From the NCBI GenBank assembly GCA_031553315.1, contig JAVBLT010000021.1, positions 1 through 64,000 of the forward strand: a DNA stretch of 64,000 nucleotides, in the 5' to 3' direction. The DNA comes from JAVBLT01 sp031553315. GTDB taxonomy: Bacteria > Verrucomicrobiota > Kiritimatiellia > RFP12 > DVOR01. Position numbers and translations under genes: made by a program. Of the stretch, positions 16,740-25,400 are shown piece after piece (position 1 is the first letter of the stretch; each line of letters begins with the position of its first letter). Under the pieces are notes generated by a model. That model made no database searches. It was not told the DNA's origin and saw only the letters and a list, made by a program, of their open reading frames with translations.

Positions 16740-18734
16740 TTAACGGTTGAAGGTACAGGCAACGGGTTTATCGGTCACGGGCAGGTCGAATTTCCAGAAA
16801 CCTGCGCCCAGGTCGAGGGCTTCGACGCCTTTAAGAGCGGGTTTCTTTTTTGACCAAATCACGAGCGGACCGCTTTCGGCAAGGGTCAGGGTGAGGCTTT
16901 TCGCATCGGTTTTGATAGCGGAAACCATGCAGGGGGCGAGGTATTTGTCGGCGCGGCCAATCACGCCCCACCCGGCGCGGACGGGGGCAAGAATGAAGAG
17001 GCGGTCGCTGAAGGCCGGCAGCTCGCACGCAAACGAGGCGGTCAGCACGGATCCCGCTTGCGCGGTTGGGTCGAAAAGGGCGATTTCTTTGGGCTGCGGG
17101 GGCTTTTGGGGGAGAAAGGCGAAGGCGTCGGCATAATCGGCGAGGGTGATGCGCGCTCCGACGCTCTCCTTTTCGGGCGCGAGGAGGTTGTAGAGGCAGA
17201 TGGCGGCTGAATCGTTGGCGAGGGGCGCCGCCACGCGGTAGGGTTTGGCTTCGTTGAGGGGGTCGATGAAGACGGAATCGGGCAGCGGCACGCCGGCATG
17301 GAGGGGGCGGAGCAATTTGCCGTCGCTCGCTACGAGCGGCATGATGAGGGCGGGGTTCATGCCGGAGGGGCCGTCGGAGATATACACGGGGCCGCCGGAG
17401 AGGGCTTTGGAGCGGGCCATCATGCCGCCGCAGAGTTTGTCGGAAGAGTGAAACATGTCGTGATCGGGCTGGAGGCTCATGCCGAGCCAGAGGGCGTTGT
17501 GATAGGATTGCCAGAGGTGGGATCGGGCCATGTCGGCATTGTTGAGCTGGTAATCGATGGAGCAGCGCATGGAGGCGCTGGCGCGGGTGAAGAAGTGCAT
17601 CACGCCGCCCATGGCCATGCAGTTCATGAGGTCGACGCCGGTTTTGAGGCAGGCTTCTTCAAGAGCCTGGGTGAGCCAGACGTTGCGGCTGACGGCCTGG
17701 GGCTGGCCCTGGATTTTATCGAGATACTGGCACTGCACGTCGATCTTCGCGAAGTCGAACCCGTACCCTTTGAGCGATCCGATGAGGGCGTCGAAATAAA
17801 CCTGGGCGCCGGCGCGGGTCGAGGCGGGGTAGAGCCAGGTTTTGCCGTCTTGGTTGGCGATGGTGAAGAGGGCTTCCCGCACGGCTTCGGGGAGGTCGTT
17901 TTCGGCGGAGATGGCATTCCAGTAGCCATAGTAGGCGTGCCAGGCGCCGAACCAGCGGAGCTTTTCGCTGCGCTCGGCCATGAGGGGTTTCCAGGCGCCG
18001 GGGAAGGTATCGGGGCGGGGGGCGAGGCTCTGGAGGCGATCCCAGTTGTGGCGCTGCTGGAAGCCGTCGTCCACGAGCATCCAGCGGATGGGCACGGGAG
18101 AGGCCTTGAGCTTTCTGGCCACATCGACGAGTTTCTTCTCGCTGATGTCTTTCTTGTATTGCTCCCAGCTGCACCAGCCCAGGTAGCGGAACATTTCGGG
18201 GTCTTTCTTTTCGCCGAGCGGCCGGTAGGATCCTTTGAGCCACGGCAGATTCATCGCCTGAGCGATGGCCGACTGCACGGCGCCGTAAAGCGAATCGCTT
18301 TTTCCGACCACATAGCGCGGTTCGGCGGCGGCGGGTTTGCCGTCGAAAGCGCCGGCCTCCGCGGTAAATCCGTTTTTTTCACTGAGCCGCACCCATGAAA
18401 GAAACCAGTCGCCGTTTTCCGCCTGAAAAGGCACGGGGTAAACCGCCGCGAAGGAACCGTTTTTGTAACGGAAAAGCACCAGTGAAAGCTCATCGTCGGG
18501 CGGCGGGATCCGGTAGCCCTGGAAGTGGTGAATGGGGTTGGAGGCAATCTTCAGCGCTTTGGCGGGGTTCTCGCCCGTGGTGACCCACGGCAGCAGGCGG
18601 TTGCCCTGAGAGGGATAGCGCCCCCCCTCGGAGGTGAAGAAGCAGACTTTGTCGACCCCGGCGGTGACGGTTTCAGGCAGAGGCGCCGCGAAGACGGGAA
18701 CGGCAAGAAGAGCGGCGATCAGGATTTTTTTCAT
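16740..18734 (-). CDS. secreted raffinose synthase/Sip1-like (GH36-related) enzyme, paralogue, 664 aa
   Basis: Same architecture and motifs as its downstream neighbour: signal peptide 1-16, YLGWCSWEQYK, IRWMLVDDGFQ, GAWHAYYGYWN, GFDFAKIDVQCQYL, NCMAMGGVMHFF and LQPDHDMFHSSD. Long identical stretches show a fairly recent tandem duplication. The start is the ATG of the signal peptide at 18734; an in-frame extension upstream runs through another small gene. The two copies differ mostly in surface segments and the C-terminal sandwich, so they may have diverged in substrate, which cannot be decided here. Confidence 0.85.
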   Translation of the reverse strand: MKKILIAALLAVPVFAAPLPETVTAGVDKVCFFTSEGGRYPSQGNRLLPWVTTGENPAKALKIASNPIHHFQGYRIPPPDDELSLVLFRYKNGSFAAVYPVPFQAENGDWFLSWVRLSEKNGFTAEAGAFDGKPAAAEPRYVVGKSDSLYGAVQSAIAQAMNLPWLKGSYRPLGEKKDPEMFRYLGWCSWEQYKKDISEKKLVDVARKLKASPVPIRWMLVDDGFQQRHNWDRLQSLAPRPDTFPGAWKPLMAERSEKLRWFGAWHAYYGYWNAISAENDLPEAVREALFTIANQDGKTWLYPASTRAGAQVYFDALIGSLKGYGFDFAKIDVQCQYLDKIQGQPQAVSRNVWLTQALEEACLKTGVDLMNCMAMGGVMHFFTRASASMRCSIDYQLNNADMARSHLWQSYHNALWLGMSLQPDHDMFHSSDKLCGGMMARSKALSGGPVYISDGPSGMNPALIMPLVASDGKLLRPLHAGVPLPDSVFIDPLNEAKPYRVAAPLANDSAAICLYNLLAPEKESVGARITLADYADAFAFLPQKPPQPKEIALFDPTAQAGSVLTASFACELPAFSDRLFILAPVRAGWGVIGRADKYLAPCMVSAIKTDAKSLTLTLAESGPLVIWSKKKPALKGVEALDLGAGFWKFDLPVTDKPVACTFNR

Positions 18735-18742
18735 GCGTTTTC

Positions 18743-18919
18743 TCAGGCAAGTGCAAGCGTGGCGGTTTCTCCGCGAACGCCCGAGAGCGTGCGGGTGAAG
18801 GTTTCGGCGTATTCCGGCAGAGGAATGTGGAAAATCACCGGATCCGAAGATTCGCCCCGCACCGCCACCGCGGCGGCGCCAAAAGCGAACGATGTTAAGA
18901 AAGCGCGTCTGTTCCGCAT
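18743..18919 (-). pseudogene. Tat-signal N-terminal fragment, 58 aa
   Basis: A good ribosome site (GAGAGGA) precedes MRNRRAFLTSFAFGAAAVAV, a twin-arginine-like signal. Only about 35 more residues follow, ending TLSGVRGETATLALA. The RGE-T-x-L-A-L ending resembles the opening beta-strand of N-terminal domains of larger secreted glycoside hydrolases, so it may be the stump of a deleted secreted enzyme. It ends nine bases before the Sip1-like start and probably serves as the operon's first reading frame. A genuine mini-protein is the alternative. Confidence 0.5.
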
Positions 18920-19036
18920 CACACAATTCCTCTCTTGGAAGGCAGTATAACCGTCGGCGCTTCCCTCAGGCAAGCGTGAATGCACCCCCGCGCCTTTTCA
19001 TGCCGCCTGCGGTAAGCGGCTCCCCCAAAACCTGCT

Positions 19037-20860
19037 CTACCCGAGGACGTCGAGAGCCACGCGGGTTTGCCCCAGAGGGGCGGAGACCTGAAAGCCTTGG
19101 ACGGCACCGGCCACGGCATCGCGAATTTCGCGGGCGATGGCAATGCCGCAGGCAATGCCTTCCTCACGGGTCTCGCAGGCGGCCATGCGCGAGAGAATGG
19201 CCGGTGGAACGGATACGCCGGGAACGTGGCGGTTCATGAAATCGGCGTTTTTAAAGGAAAGCAGGGGGTAAAGGCCGGCAATGAGGGGAATGGTGTGGCC
19301 GGCGGCGCGCACGCGGGAAACAAAGCGCAGGAGGGCATCGGGATCGAACACGGGCTGGGTGATGGCGTATTCCGCGCCGGCGGCGATTTTGCGCAGAAAA
19401 AGGGCAAATTCGTGCTCGAGGTCGATGGCGGCGGGGTTGGCGCCCACGCCCATGACAAGGGAGGCGCGGGCTTTGAGGGGCTGGCCGGCGGCGTCGCGGC
19501 CGCGGTTGAGGTTGGCGGCAAGGCGAACAAGGCCGGTGGCGTCGAGATCAAAGACGCCGGTGGCATCGGGGTAATTGCCGAGCTTGGGGGGATCGCCGGT
19601 GATGAAGAGCCAGTTTTTCAAGCCGGTGGCGTCGCCGCCGAGGAGGTCGGATTGAAGGGCAATGAGGTTTTTGTCGCGGCAGCAGAGGTGGGGAACGGGT
19701 TCGATGGCGGTGGCGCCGAGCATGGCGGCGGCGGTGGCGAAGACGCTGAGGCGGGGGCTGGCGCGGGGACCGTCGGGCAGGTTGACGACGTCGACGCCGG
19801 CGGCTTCGCAGAGGCGGCATTTTTCAAGAAACTCGGGCAGGCCTGCGCCGGTCTGCGGGGGGAGCATTTCAACGGAGGTCACGCGTTTTCCGGCGGCGAG
19901 GGCGGCGCCGAAGCGCGATTTTTCGGCGAGGGGCACGGGGGGAGGCTCGCCCGCGGGATCGGCGACGGCTTCGACGCTGAGAAACTGTTTAATCCCTTGC
20001 ACGCCTGAGAGCGTGCGGGCGAGGAGCCCGATGTGGGCGGGGGTGGCGCCGCAACAGCCGCCGACGCCGCGCACGCCCATTTCAATGTATTTTTTGGCGT
20101 ATTCGGTGAAGTATTCGGGGGTGTTGAGGTTGAGCATGCGCCCGCCGATCTCCTGAATGCCGCCGGCGTTGGGCATGACGATGACGGGTTTGGCGGTGTG
20201 GGCAAGGAGTATGGCCAGGGGGGTGAGCATCTGGGCGGGGTCGCACCCGCAGTTGATGCCGATGATGCTGACGGCGGGCGAGGCGGCGAGGCGCAGGGAG
20301 GCGAGGCGGATGGTTTCGGGGGCGGCGGCGGGGTGGAAGGCGTGGGAGGCGATAACGGTGAGGCCCAGGCCGGCGGCCTCTTCGGCGGCGAGGAGGAGCT
20401 GGTCGGTATCGTAAAAGGTTTCGAGGATGACGGCGTCGACAGGGCTCCGGGCAAAGGTTTCGAGCTGTTCGCGAAAGGCGGCGCGGATGGCTTCGCGGTT
20501 GGCGGGGGTCATGCGCTCGGCTTCGTCGAGGCAAGGCCCCACGGAGGCGACCACATAGGCGGAATCGCCGGCGACGCTCCGGGCGATTTCCACGGCCCGA
20601 GTGTTGATGGCCGCCACGCGATCACCGAGGCCGTAGGCTTTCAGGCGGAGGCGGTTGGCGCCGAAGGTGTTGGTTTCGAGCACTTCGGCGCCGGCATCGA
20701 AGTAAGCGCGGTGGATATCGGCGATCAGCTCGGGGCGGGTGAGGCAAAGTTCATCGAAACAGGTGTTGACGAAGACGCCTTTCTGGCAGATCATGGATCC
20801 CATGGCGCCGTCGAAGATCAGCGGGCGGTTCCGGAGGCGGCTTAAAAAGGGTTCGGTCAT
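19037..20860 (-). CDS. bifunctional homocysteine S-methyltransferase / 5,10-methylenetetrahydrofolate reductase, 607 aa
   Basis: Fusion of two one-carbon enzymes, as in Bacillus YitJ. Residues 1-290 are the homocysteine methyltransferase barrel with zinc ligands C204, C269 and C270 (INCGC, GGCCG). Residues ~315-607 are MetF-type MTHF reductase (VTSVEMLPPQ, NLPDGPRASPRLS, GDPPKLGNYPDATGVFD, AITQPVFD, PLIAGLYPLLS). Together they would make methyl-THF and pass the methyl group to homocysteine. The lack of a cobalamin domain distinguishes it from MetH. The start overlaps the HNH gene stop (ATGA). It is the last gene of the long operon that begins at the pseudopilin. Confidence 0.92.
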   Translation of the reverse strand: MTEPFLSRLRNRPLIFDGAMGSMICQKGVFVNTCFDELCLTRPELIADIHRAYFDAGAEVLETNTFGANRLRLKAYGLGDRVAAINTRAVEIARSVAGDSAYVVASVGPCLDEAERMTPANREAIRAAFREQLETFARSPVDAVILETFYDTDQLLLAAEEAAGLGLTVIASHAFHPAAAPETIRLASLRLAASPAVSIIGINCGCDPAQMLTPLAILLAHTAKPVIVMPNAGGIQEIGGRMLNLNTPEYFTEYAKKYIEMGVRGVGGCCGATPAHIGLLARTLSGVQGIKQFLSVEAVADPAGEPPPVPLAEKSRFGAALAAGKRVTSVEMLPPQTGAGLPEFLEKCRLCEAAGVDVVNLPDGPRASPRLSVFATAAAMLGATAIEPVPHLCCRDKNLIALQSDLLGGDATGLKNWLFITGDPPKLGNYPDATGVFDLDATGLVRLAANLNRGRDAAGQPLKARASLVMGVGANPAAIDLEHEFALFLRKIAAGAEYAITQPVFDPDALLRFVSRVRAAGHTIPLIAGLYPLLSFKNADFMNRHVPGVSVPPAILSRMAACETREEGIACGIAIAREIRDAVAGAVQGFQVSAPLGQTRVALDVLG

Positions 20861-21183
20861 TGGAAAAACTCCTCGGCCGGGTCAAGGGCGCCGGAGGCTT
20901 CGAGGTCGGCAAGCGCCTGCTCGGCGGGGGTGAGATGTTTTTTCTTTTGGTTGCAGGCCAGGCAGGCGGGAACCGCATTGCCCCGGGTGCTGTTCCCGCC
21001 GCGGGCCACGGGTATCACGTGATCCATGGTCAGCTCTTCGGGGGAAAAGGCGCCGCCGCAGTAATGGCAGGTGCCGCGCCGGAGCTGTTCCCGCCACCAG
21101 GCGGAGGCGCGCAGCTCGCGGGCTTTGCGGCGTTCGCGGGAAATGTGGGCGGCATCGGCCTGAATATCGATCCAGTCGCTCAT
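20857..21183 (-). CDS. HNH endonuclease-family protein, 108 aa
   Basis: Small HNH protein. CHYC (39-42) and CLAC (74-77) form the zinc-binding knuckles. The DHVIPVARGG block (54-63) supplies the first catalytic His, and N69 (NAVPACLACNQKK) the central Asn of the motif. The N-terminus is helical and basic. HNH domains cut or nick nucleic acid; in a housekeeping operon the role is unknown. The start is the ATG overlapping the GDT1 stop (ATGA), and its own stop overlaps metF in the same way, so all three are translationally coupled. The long in-frame extension upstream lies over the GDT1 gene and is rejected. Confidence 0.85.
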   Translation of the reverse strand: MSDWIDIQADAAHISRERRKARELRASAWWREQLRRGTCHYCGGAFSPEELTMDHVIPVARGGNSTRGNAVPACLACNQKKKHLTPAEQALADLEASGALDPAEEFFQ

Positions 21184-21515
21184 GCGGGATCTTGGGGTTG
21201 CGCCTCGCACTCGGAGGGTGGCGCGGGGTCGCGGAAATGCACAATGCCTTCTTTCAGCATGAGCGCTCCAAAAACCAGAAACACGAGCCCGGCGGCAATC
21301 CTGATGTAGGCATCGTTGGGCACAAAACGCTTCAGCACGCACCCGGCGAGCACGCCGAGCGCGGTGGAAAGCACGAGGGCCAGGCTCGCGGCGAGGAAAA
21401 CACCCCACCGGCCGCCGGAGGAGGCGGTTTGGGAAATCACGGCAAGCTGGGTTTTATCACCGAGCTCGGCCAGGAAAATCATCAGGAACGTACTGCAAAA
21501 CACACGCCAGTCCAT
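21180..21515 (-). CDS. TMEM165/GDT1 family (UPF0016) membrane protein, half-size, 111 aa
   Basis: Carries one copy of the hallmark E-x-G-D-(K/R)-T motif, ELGDKTQ at residues 17-23, on the first of three membrane segments (5-30, 35-62, 70-92). Family members are cation/H+ exchangers linked to Mn2+ or Ca2+ transport. Most have two motif-bearing halves in about 200 residues; this protein is one half and would have to dimerise with itself or a partner. GGCGGAG lies before the ATG. It follows the acyltransferase by 23 bases. Confidence 0.85.
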   Translation of the reverse strand: MDWRVFCSTFLMIFLAELGDKTQLAVISQTASSGGRWGVFLAASLALVLSTALGVLAGCVLKRFVPNDAYIRIAAGLVFLVFGALMLKEGIVHFRDPAPPSECEAQPQDPA

Positions 21516-21538
21516 ATCACTCCGCCTTGAGAAACGGT

Positions 21539-22426
21539 TCAGATTTTTCGCCAGCGGCGATGCATCCAGAGGTATTGCTCGGGATACTGGCGAATGAGCT
21601 TTTCAATGCCGCTCATCATGAGGCGGGTGACCTCGCGGATATCTTCGTCGTGATCATCGGTGGGGGTGTAGCGAACCGCGTCGCACGCGCAGACCATGCG
21701 GTATTTGAAGGTTCCGGTCCGAACAAAGGCTCCGACGATGGCGGGCGCGCCGCTGCGCAGATGAATGCGCGCGGAGGAGGTGTGCGCCAACACGAGGCGA
21801 TTGAAAAATGAAACCTTGATTCCCCGTTTGCCGGCGTGCTGATCCATCACAATGGTGAGGGCGGCGTTGGTGTTTTTCCATTGCCGGAAAATATCGCCGC
21901 TCAGGCCGTTTTCTTTGGAGACGACGGTGATGTCGCCGCGGAAGTGTTTTTTCTGGAGGAATTTGTTCAGGTAGGGGTTGTTCATCCGGCGGGCGATGGC
22001 GATCATCGGGCGAAACTGGGCGATAATCGGCACCGCGACTTCCCAGCTTCCCAAGTGACCGGTCACAATCATGATGGGTTCTTTTGTTTCCATCAGAAGC
22101 TCGCGCAAATCATGATCGGCCTCAATTTCGACCGAATTGGCCCAATGCGAAAAATCGATTCCTTCCTGAAGGCGCAGGGCTTCGAGGATGTGCCCCAGGA
22201 AATGCCCGGTCGAGGCGCGCGCAATCCGGCGGGCTTCTTCAGGGGTGGAGGCGATTCCGGCCTGCAACACATTGTCTTCCGCGATGGCGGTGCGCCGCTT
22301 CGGCAGCAGGGGATAAACCCCCCACGCGAAACCGTAACCGAAACCGTAGGCTTTGCGGGCGGGAACAAGGCGGAAAAGCACCCAGACAAAACGAATCAAC
22401 ATGTACTGTAGCCAATACCCTATCAC
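21539..22426 (-). CDS. lipid A acyltransferase family protein (LpxL/HtrB-like), 295 aa
   Basis: Inner-membrane acyltransferase of the LpxL/LpxM/HtrB family, which adds secondary acyl chains to lipid A. It has an N-terminal membrane helix (6-22), the H-x4-E catalytic motif in TGHLGSWE (H124, E129), VMDQHAGKRGI (the substrate-positioning block) and the C-terminal PEQYLWMHRRWR signature. The start codon is GTG, supported by GAGGAG five bases upstream; the gene begins 14 bases after the giant protein's stop. It supports a Gram-negative envelope with lipid A. Confidence 0.9.
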   Translation of the reverse strand: MIGYWLQYMLIRFVWVLFRLVPARKAYGFGYGFAWGVYPLLPKRRTAIAEDNVLQAGIASTPEEARRIARASTGHFLGHILEALRLQEGIDFSHWANSVEIEADHDLRELLMETKEPIMIVTGHLGSWEVAVPIIAQFRPMIAIARRMNNPYLNKFLQKKHFRGDITVVSKENGLSGDIFRQWKNTNAALTIVMDQHAGKRGIKVSFFNRLVLAHTSSARIHLRSGAPAIVGAFVRTGTFKYRMVCACDAVRYTPTDDHDEDIREVTRLMMSGIEKLIRQYPEQYLWMHRRWRKI

Positions 22427-22440
22427 ATCAACTCCTCATT

Positions 22441-25400
22441 TTACAGTGCATCGGACGCTTCGCCCGACATGAGCACGCACCTGAAAAAGCGGAAGGCGTC
22501 GGCCGTTCCGTTTTCGGGGAGCGTGATCTGTTTCAAACCGGAGGCTTCCGCCGGCTCGAGATCTTTAATCTTTGTCCAGTGTGCATCGGCGAGGGAGGCC
22601 CGGCCCAAAAGAACCAGGCGGGCATCGCCCTGCAGCGCCGGAACGGTTTCTCCATTGACCCGCAAGCCGATCTGCGCCAGCGAACGGCCGTTTTGGACGG
22701 TCGGCGCTTCCAGCGCCTCGAAACGCAAGGCCACTTCCGTGAAACGGTCGGCGGCGGCGGAGAGCCAGTATTTTTCCTCGGGCGACACGCCGTCGGCCTC
22801 ATACGCGGCCAACACGGCGCCCAGGTTGAAGGCCTGGAGCCATTTCATCTGGGCGGCGTCGTTGAGGTTCACGGCGCCTTTACCCGCGAGCAGAGCAGCC
22901 TCGGCCTTCGGAACAAAGGTCACGCGGAAGGTCGTCACCGGCTCATCGAGAGTGCCTTCGATGGTGTGCTCCACGGCGGGCTGGGCGGCGGCCGCGCTGT
23001 AAACCCTTTCTTCCGCCACGCGGTAGGGCTCGTTGTTGAGCAGAACCCGGCCGACGGTGTACCACGGCGCGGGCTCGCAGTTGAGCGTGTAGGCCGAACC
23101 CAAAACGGCAGGTGTGTTGAGCGCCACGCCGGTCGTGAGGAAAGACCCCTGGCCCGAATCGGCAAATGCGGAGAGAATGCCAAGCGCGGCGATGCCGGGC
23201 AAAGGCCCTTGCGGATAAACCTGGATATCGGTCGTGGCTCCGGTCCTGTTGTCGACATAGGTGTTGTACGACCCCCAGGTGGCGTTGCCGGAGCTGTAAT
23301 ACCAGGCGTTGGCGGTGCGGTCGGTCAGGCTGGAACGCTGGAGGGAGCCGATGTTGTTGTTTCGGGCTTCACCGGCAAAGCAGGATGAGAGCGCGAGCTG
23401 GTTCAGCATCGACTTTTCCACGGCAAGGGTTGAGGCGGTCTGGAGCCTGGAGGCGGAGGAGCGGATGATGTAGACTTCATCTTCCAGCGCGCCGGTATCG
23501 CGGTACAGCCGGAGCACGCACACCTCGGCCTCGGCGCCGACAAATCCCCTGGTCAGAGTCTGCGTCAACCCCAGGGGAACGGCGCCGGGTGTGGCAAGCA
23601 CATAATACGCCAGGCGCGGGTCGGTTGCCGCGTAGGGGTTGTTCCCCCACGGGGCGGCCGAGAGCGCAAACCCGATGGTGTTGGTTGCGGGATTGAGGCC
23701 GTAGGAATCGTTCACGGTGTGCGATTCGTTTGTGATCGTCCACCCCTTCAGGCTTTTGACGGCGGCGGCGTTGTCATCGATCATGGCCAGTTCCACAGCG
23801 GAATAGTCGACCGAGTTGACGAGCCAGTGGTAGTTCACCTCGTTGATCCACACCGAGCGCTGGCGCGTGGCGTAGACCCAGTAATACGGGGTCTTGTCGT
23901 GATTGAGACCGGTCGGGCCGGGGCGGAGGTTCAGATCGGCGGCCTGCGCGGGCACATACCAGGAGGGTGAAATGTATTTGGAGAGGGAGAGCTTCTTCAT
24001 CGCGCCGCCCAGCCTGTACCAGACGACGTATTTCACCGCGGTACCCGCGGGCTGGGGAGGAATCCACCAGTCGTCAGGCGTGGTGAAGGTTCCCGGAACA
24101 ACGGGATCGGCAACCAGCCTGACGGTGTTGGGCAAATTCGGGTTGAGGCCGGCCGTGGGCAGCCAGACATCCATCGCCCAATTCGCGCTCACGTTGATAT
24201 CGGTATACCACCGCTCCACGGCATTGGTCACAGGCGACCAGGTGAGGTAAATTTCAGCGGCAGCCACGACCGGCAGCACGCGCACCTGCACGCCGACCTT
24301 TTCGGTCGCGAGGGGTTGAATGTCGGCAGAGCCCAGGGGCTGATCGGGGGTGAAGATCGAGAGCTGGCGCACCCATTGATCGGGGTCGTAAGGACCATCG
24401 GAGAAGGTGACGACGATCTGGCACCCGTTCGCGACGCCGCCTTCGACGAGAGAGCCGCCGCCGCCGTGCTTGCGAATATAATCAACCAGGTGAACGGTAA
24501 TGTTGGTTCCGGTCGCGCCGTCGTCGGGTTGAAGGAATGAATCGCCGCCGGAAAACGAGCCGTTGCGCACTGAAATGTCCTGGATGTAATATCCGTCGGC
24601 CGGGGCATAGACGAAGGTTGCATCGGCGGGAATCGTGTTGGTGACAACGATCAGCGCCTGATTCAAACCGTTTTGGGTGCCGCCCAGATCCACGCCGCCA
24701 ATCAGGTTTTGAATGGTGGAGCGAATGATGGCTTTGTCGAGGCCGTCGTCGGGGAAAGTCTGACCGGGGTTTTGATAACCGGGCGAGGATCCGCTGACCA
24801 CGCCGAGGGCGTTGGTTGTGTACGGGCCTTCGAAAAACTGCCATTGATTGGTGGAAGAACCCGTTTCGCCGAATTGCCCCACGGAGCCGATTGAGGTCGG
24901 GGCGTCGACCTCGCCGGCCCAAACGGGGTGATAGGGGGTTCGATCGATCAGCGGTGAACCGGCCACGGGATCGCCGGCCGAAACCACCACGCCGCCTTCG
25001 GAGATTCCCGATTCAGGGCGGTAGAGAATGACGGACCAGGGGCCGGTTCCAAGAGAATCCTCGGGGAAGGTGCTTTCGGCGGCGATGCCGCGCCCGGCCA
25101 ACTGCGGCTTGCCGGCCACAGTGGTCGTGACGTAGAAGAAGGGTCCGCCGCCGTTGGGCGCGGAGGAAACATCGCCTGAGAGCGGGAAATCAATCTTCGC
25201 GCCCGCGGCATTCGTGAGCGCGAGCGTCCAGCCGGCCATTGAATACTCGTGGCCCAGGCGCCCCCTGATGTTGGGGTAGACAATTTCAATGAAGCGCGGA
25301 TAGCTCTTGTCGATCGCGGGGTCGCCCAGGTTCACTTCGTTGATGTAGACCGAATTGAAAGGCGTGCCGTAGATGTAGAAATACGGCACTTTGCTTGCAT

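Noticed and set aside
14700..18734. Plant-type raffinose synthase activity for the Sip1-like pair
   Set aside because: Signal peptides make a secreted hydrolase or transglycosidase more likely than an intracellular synthase; only the family is stated.
18986..19036. Terminator after the metF-like gene
   Set aside because: Only weak GC complementarity and no T-run on the minus strand; not called.
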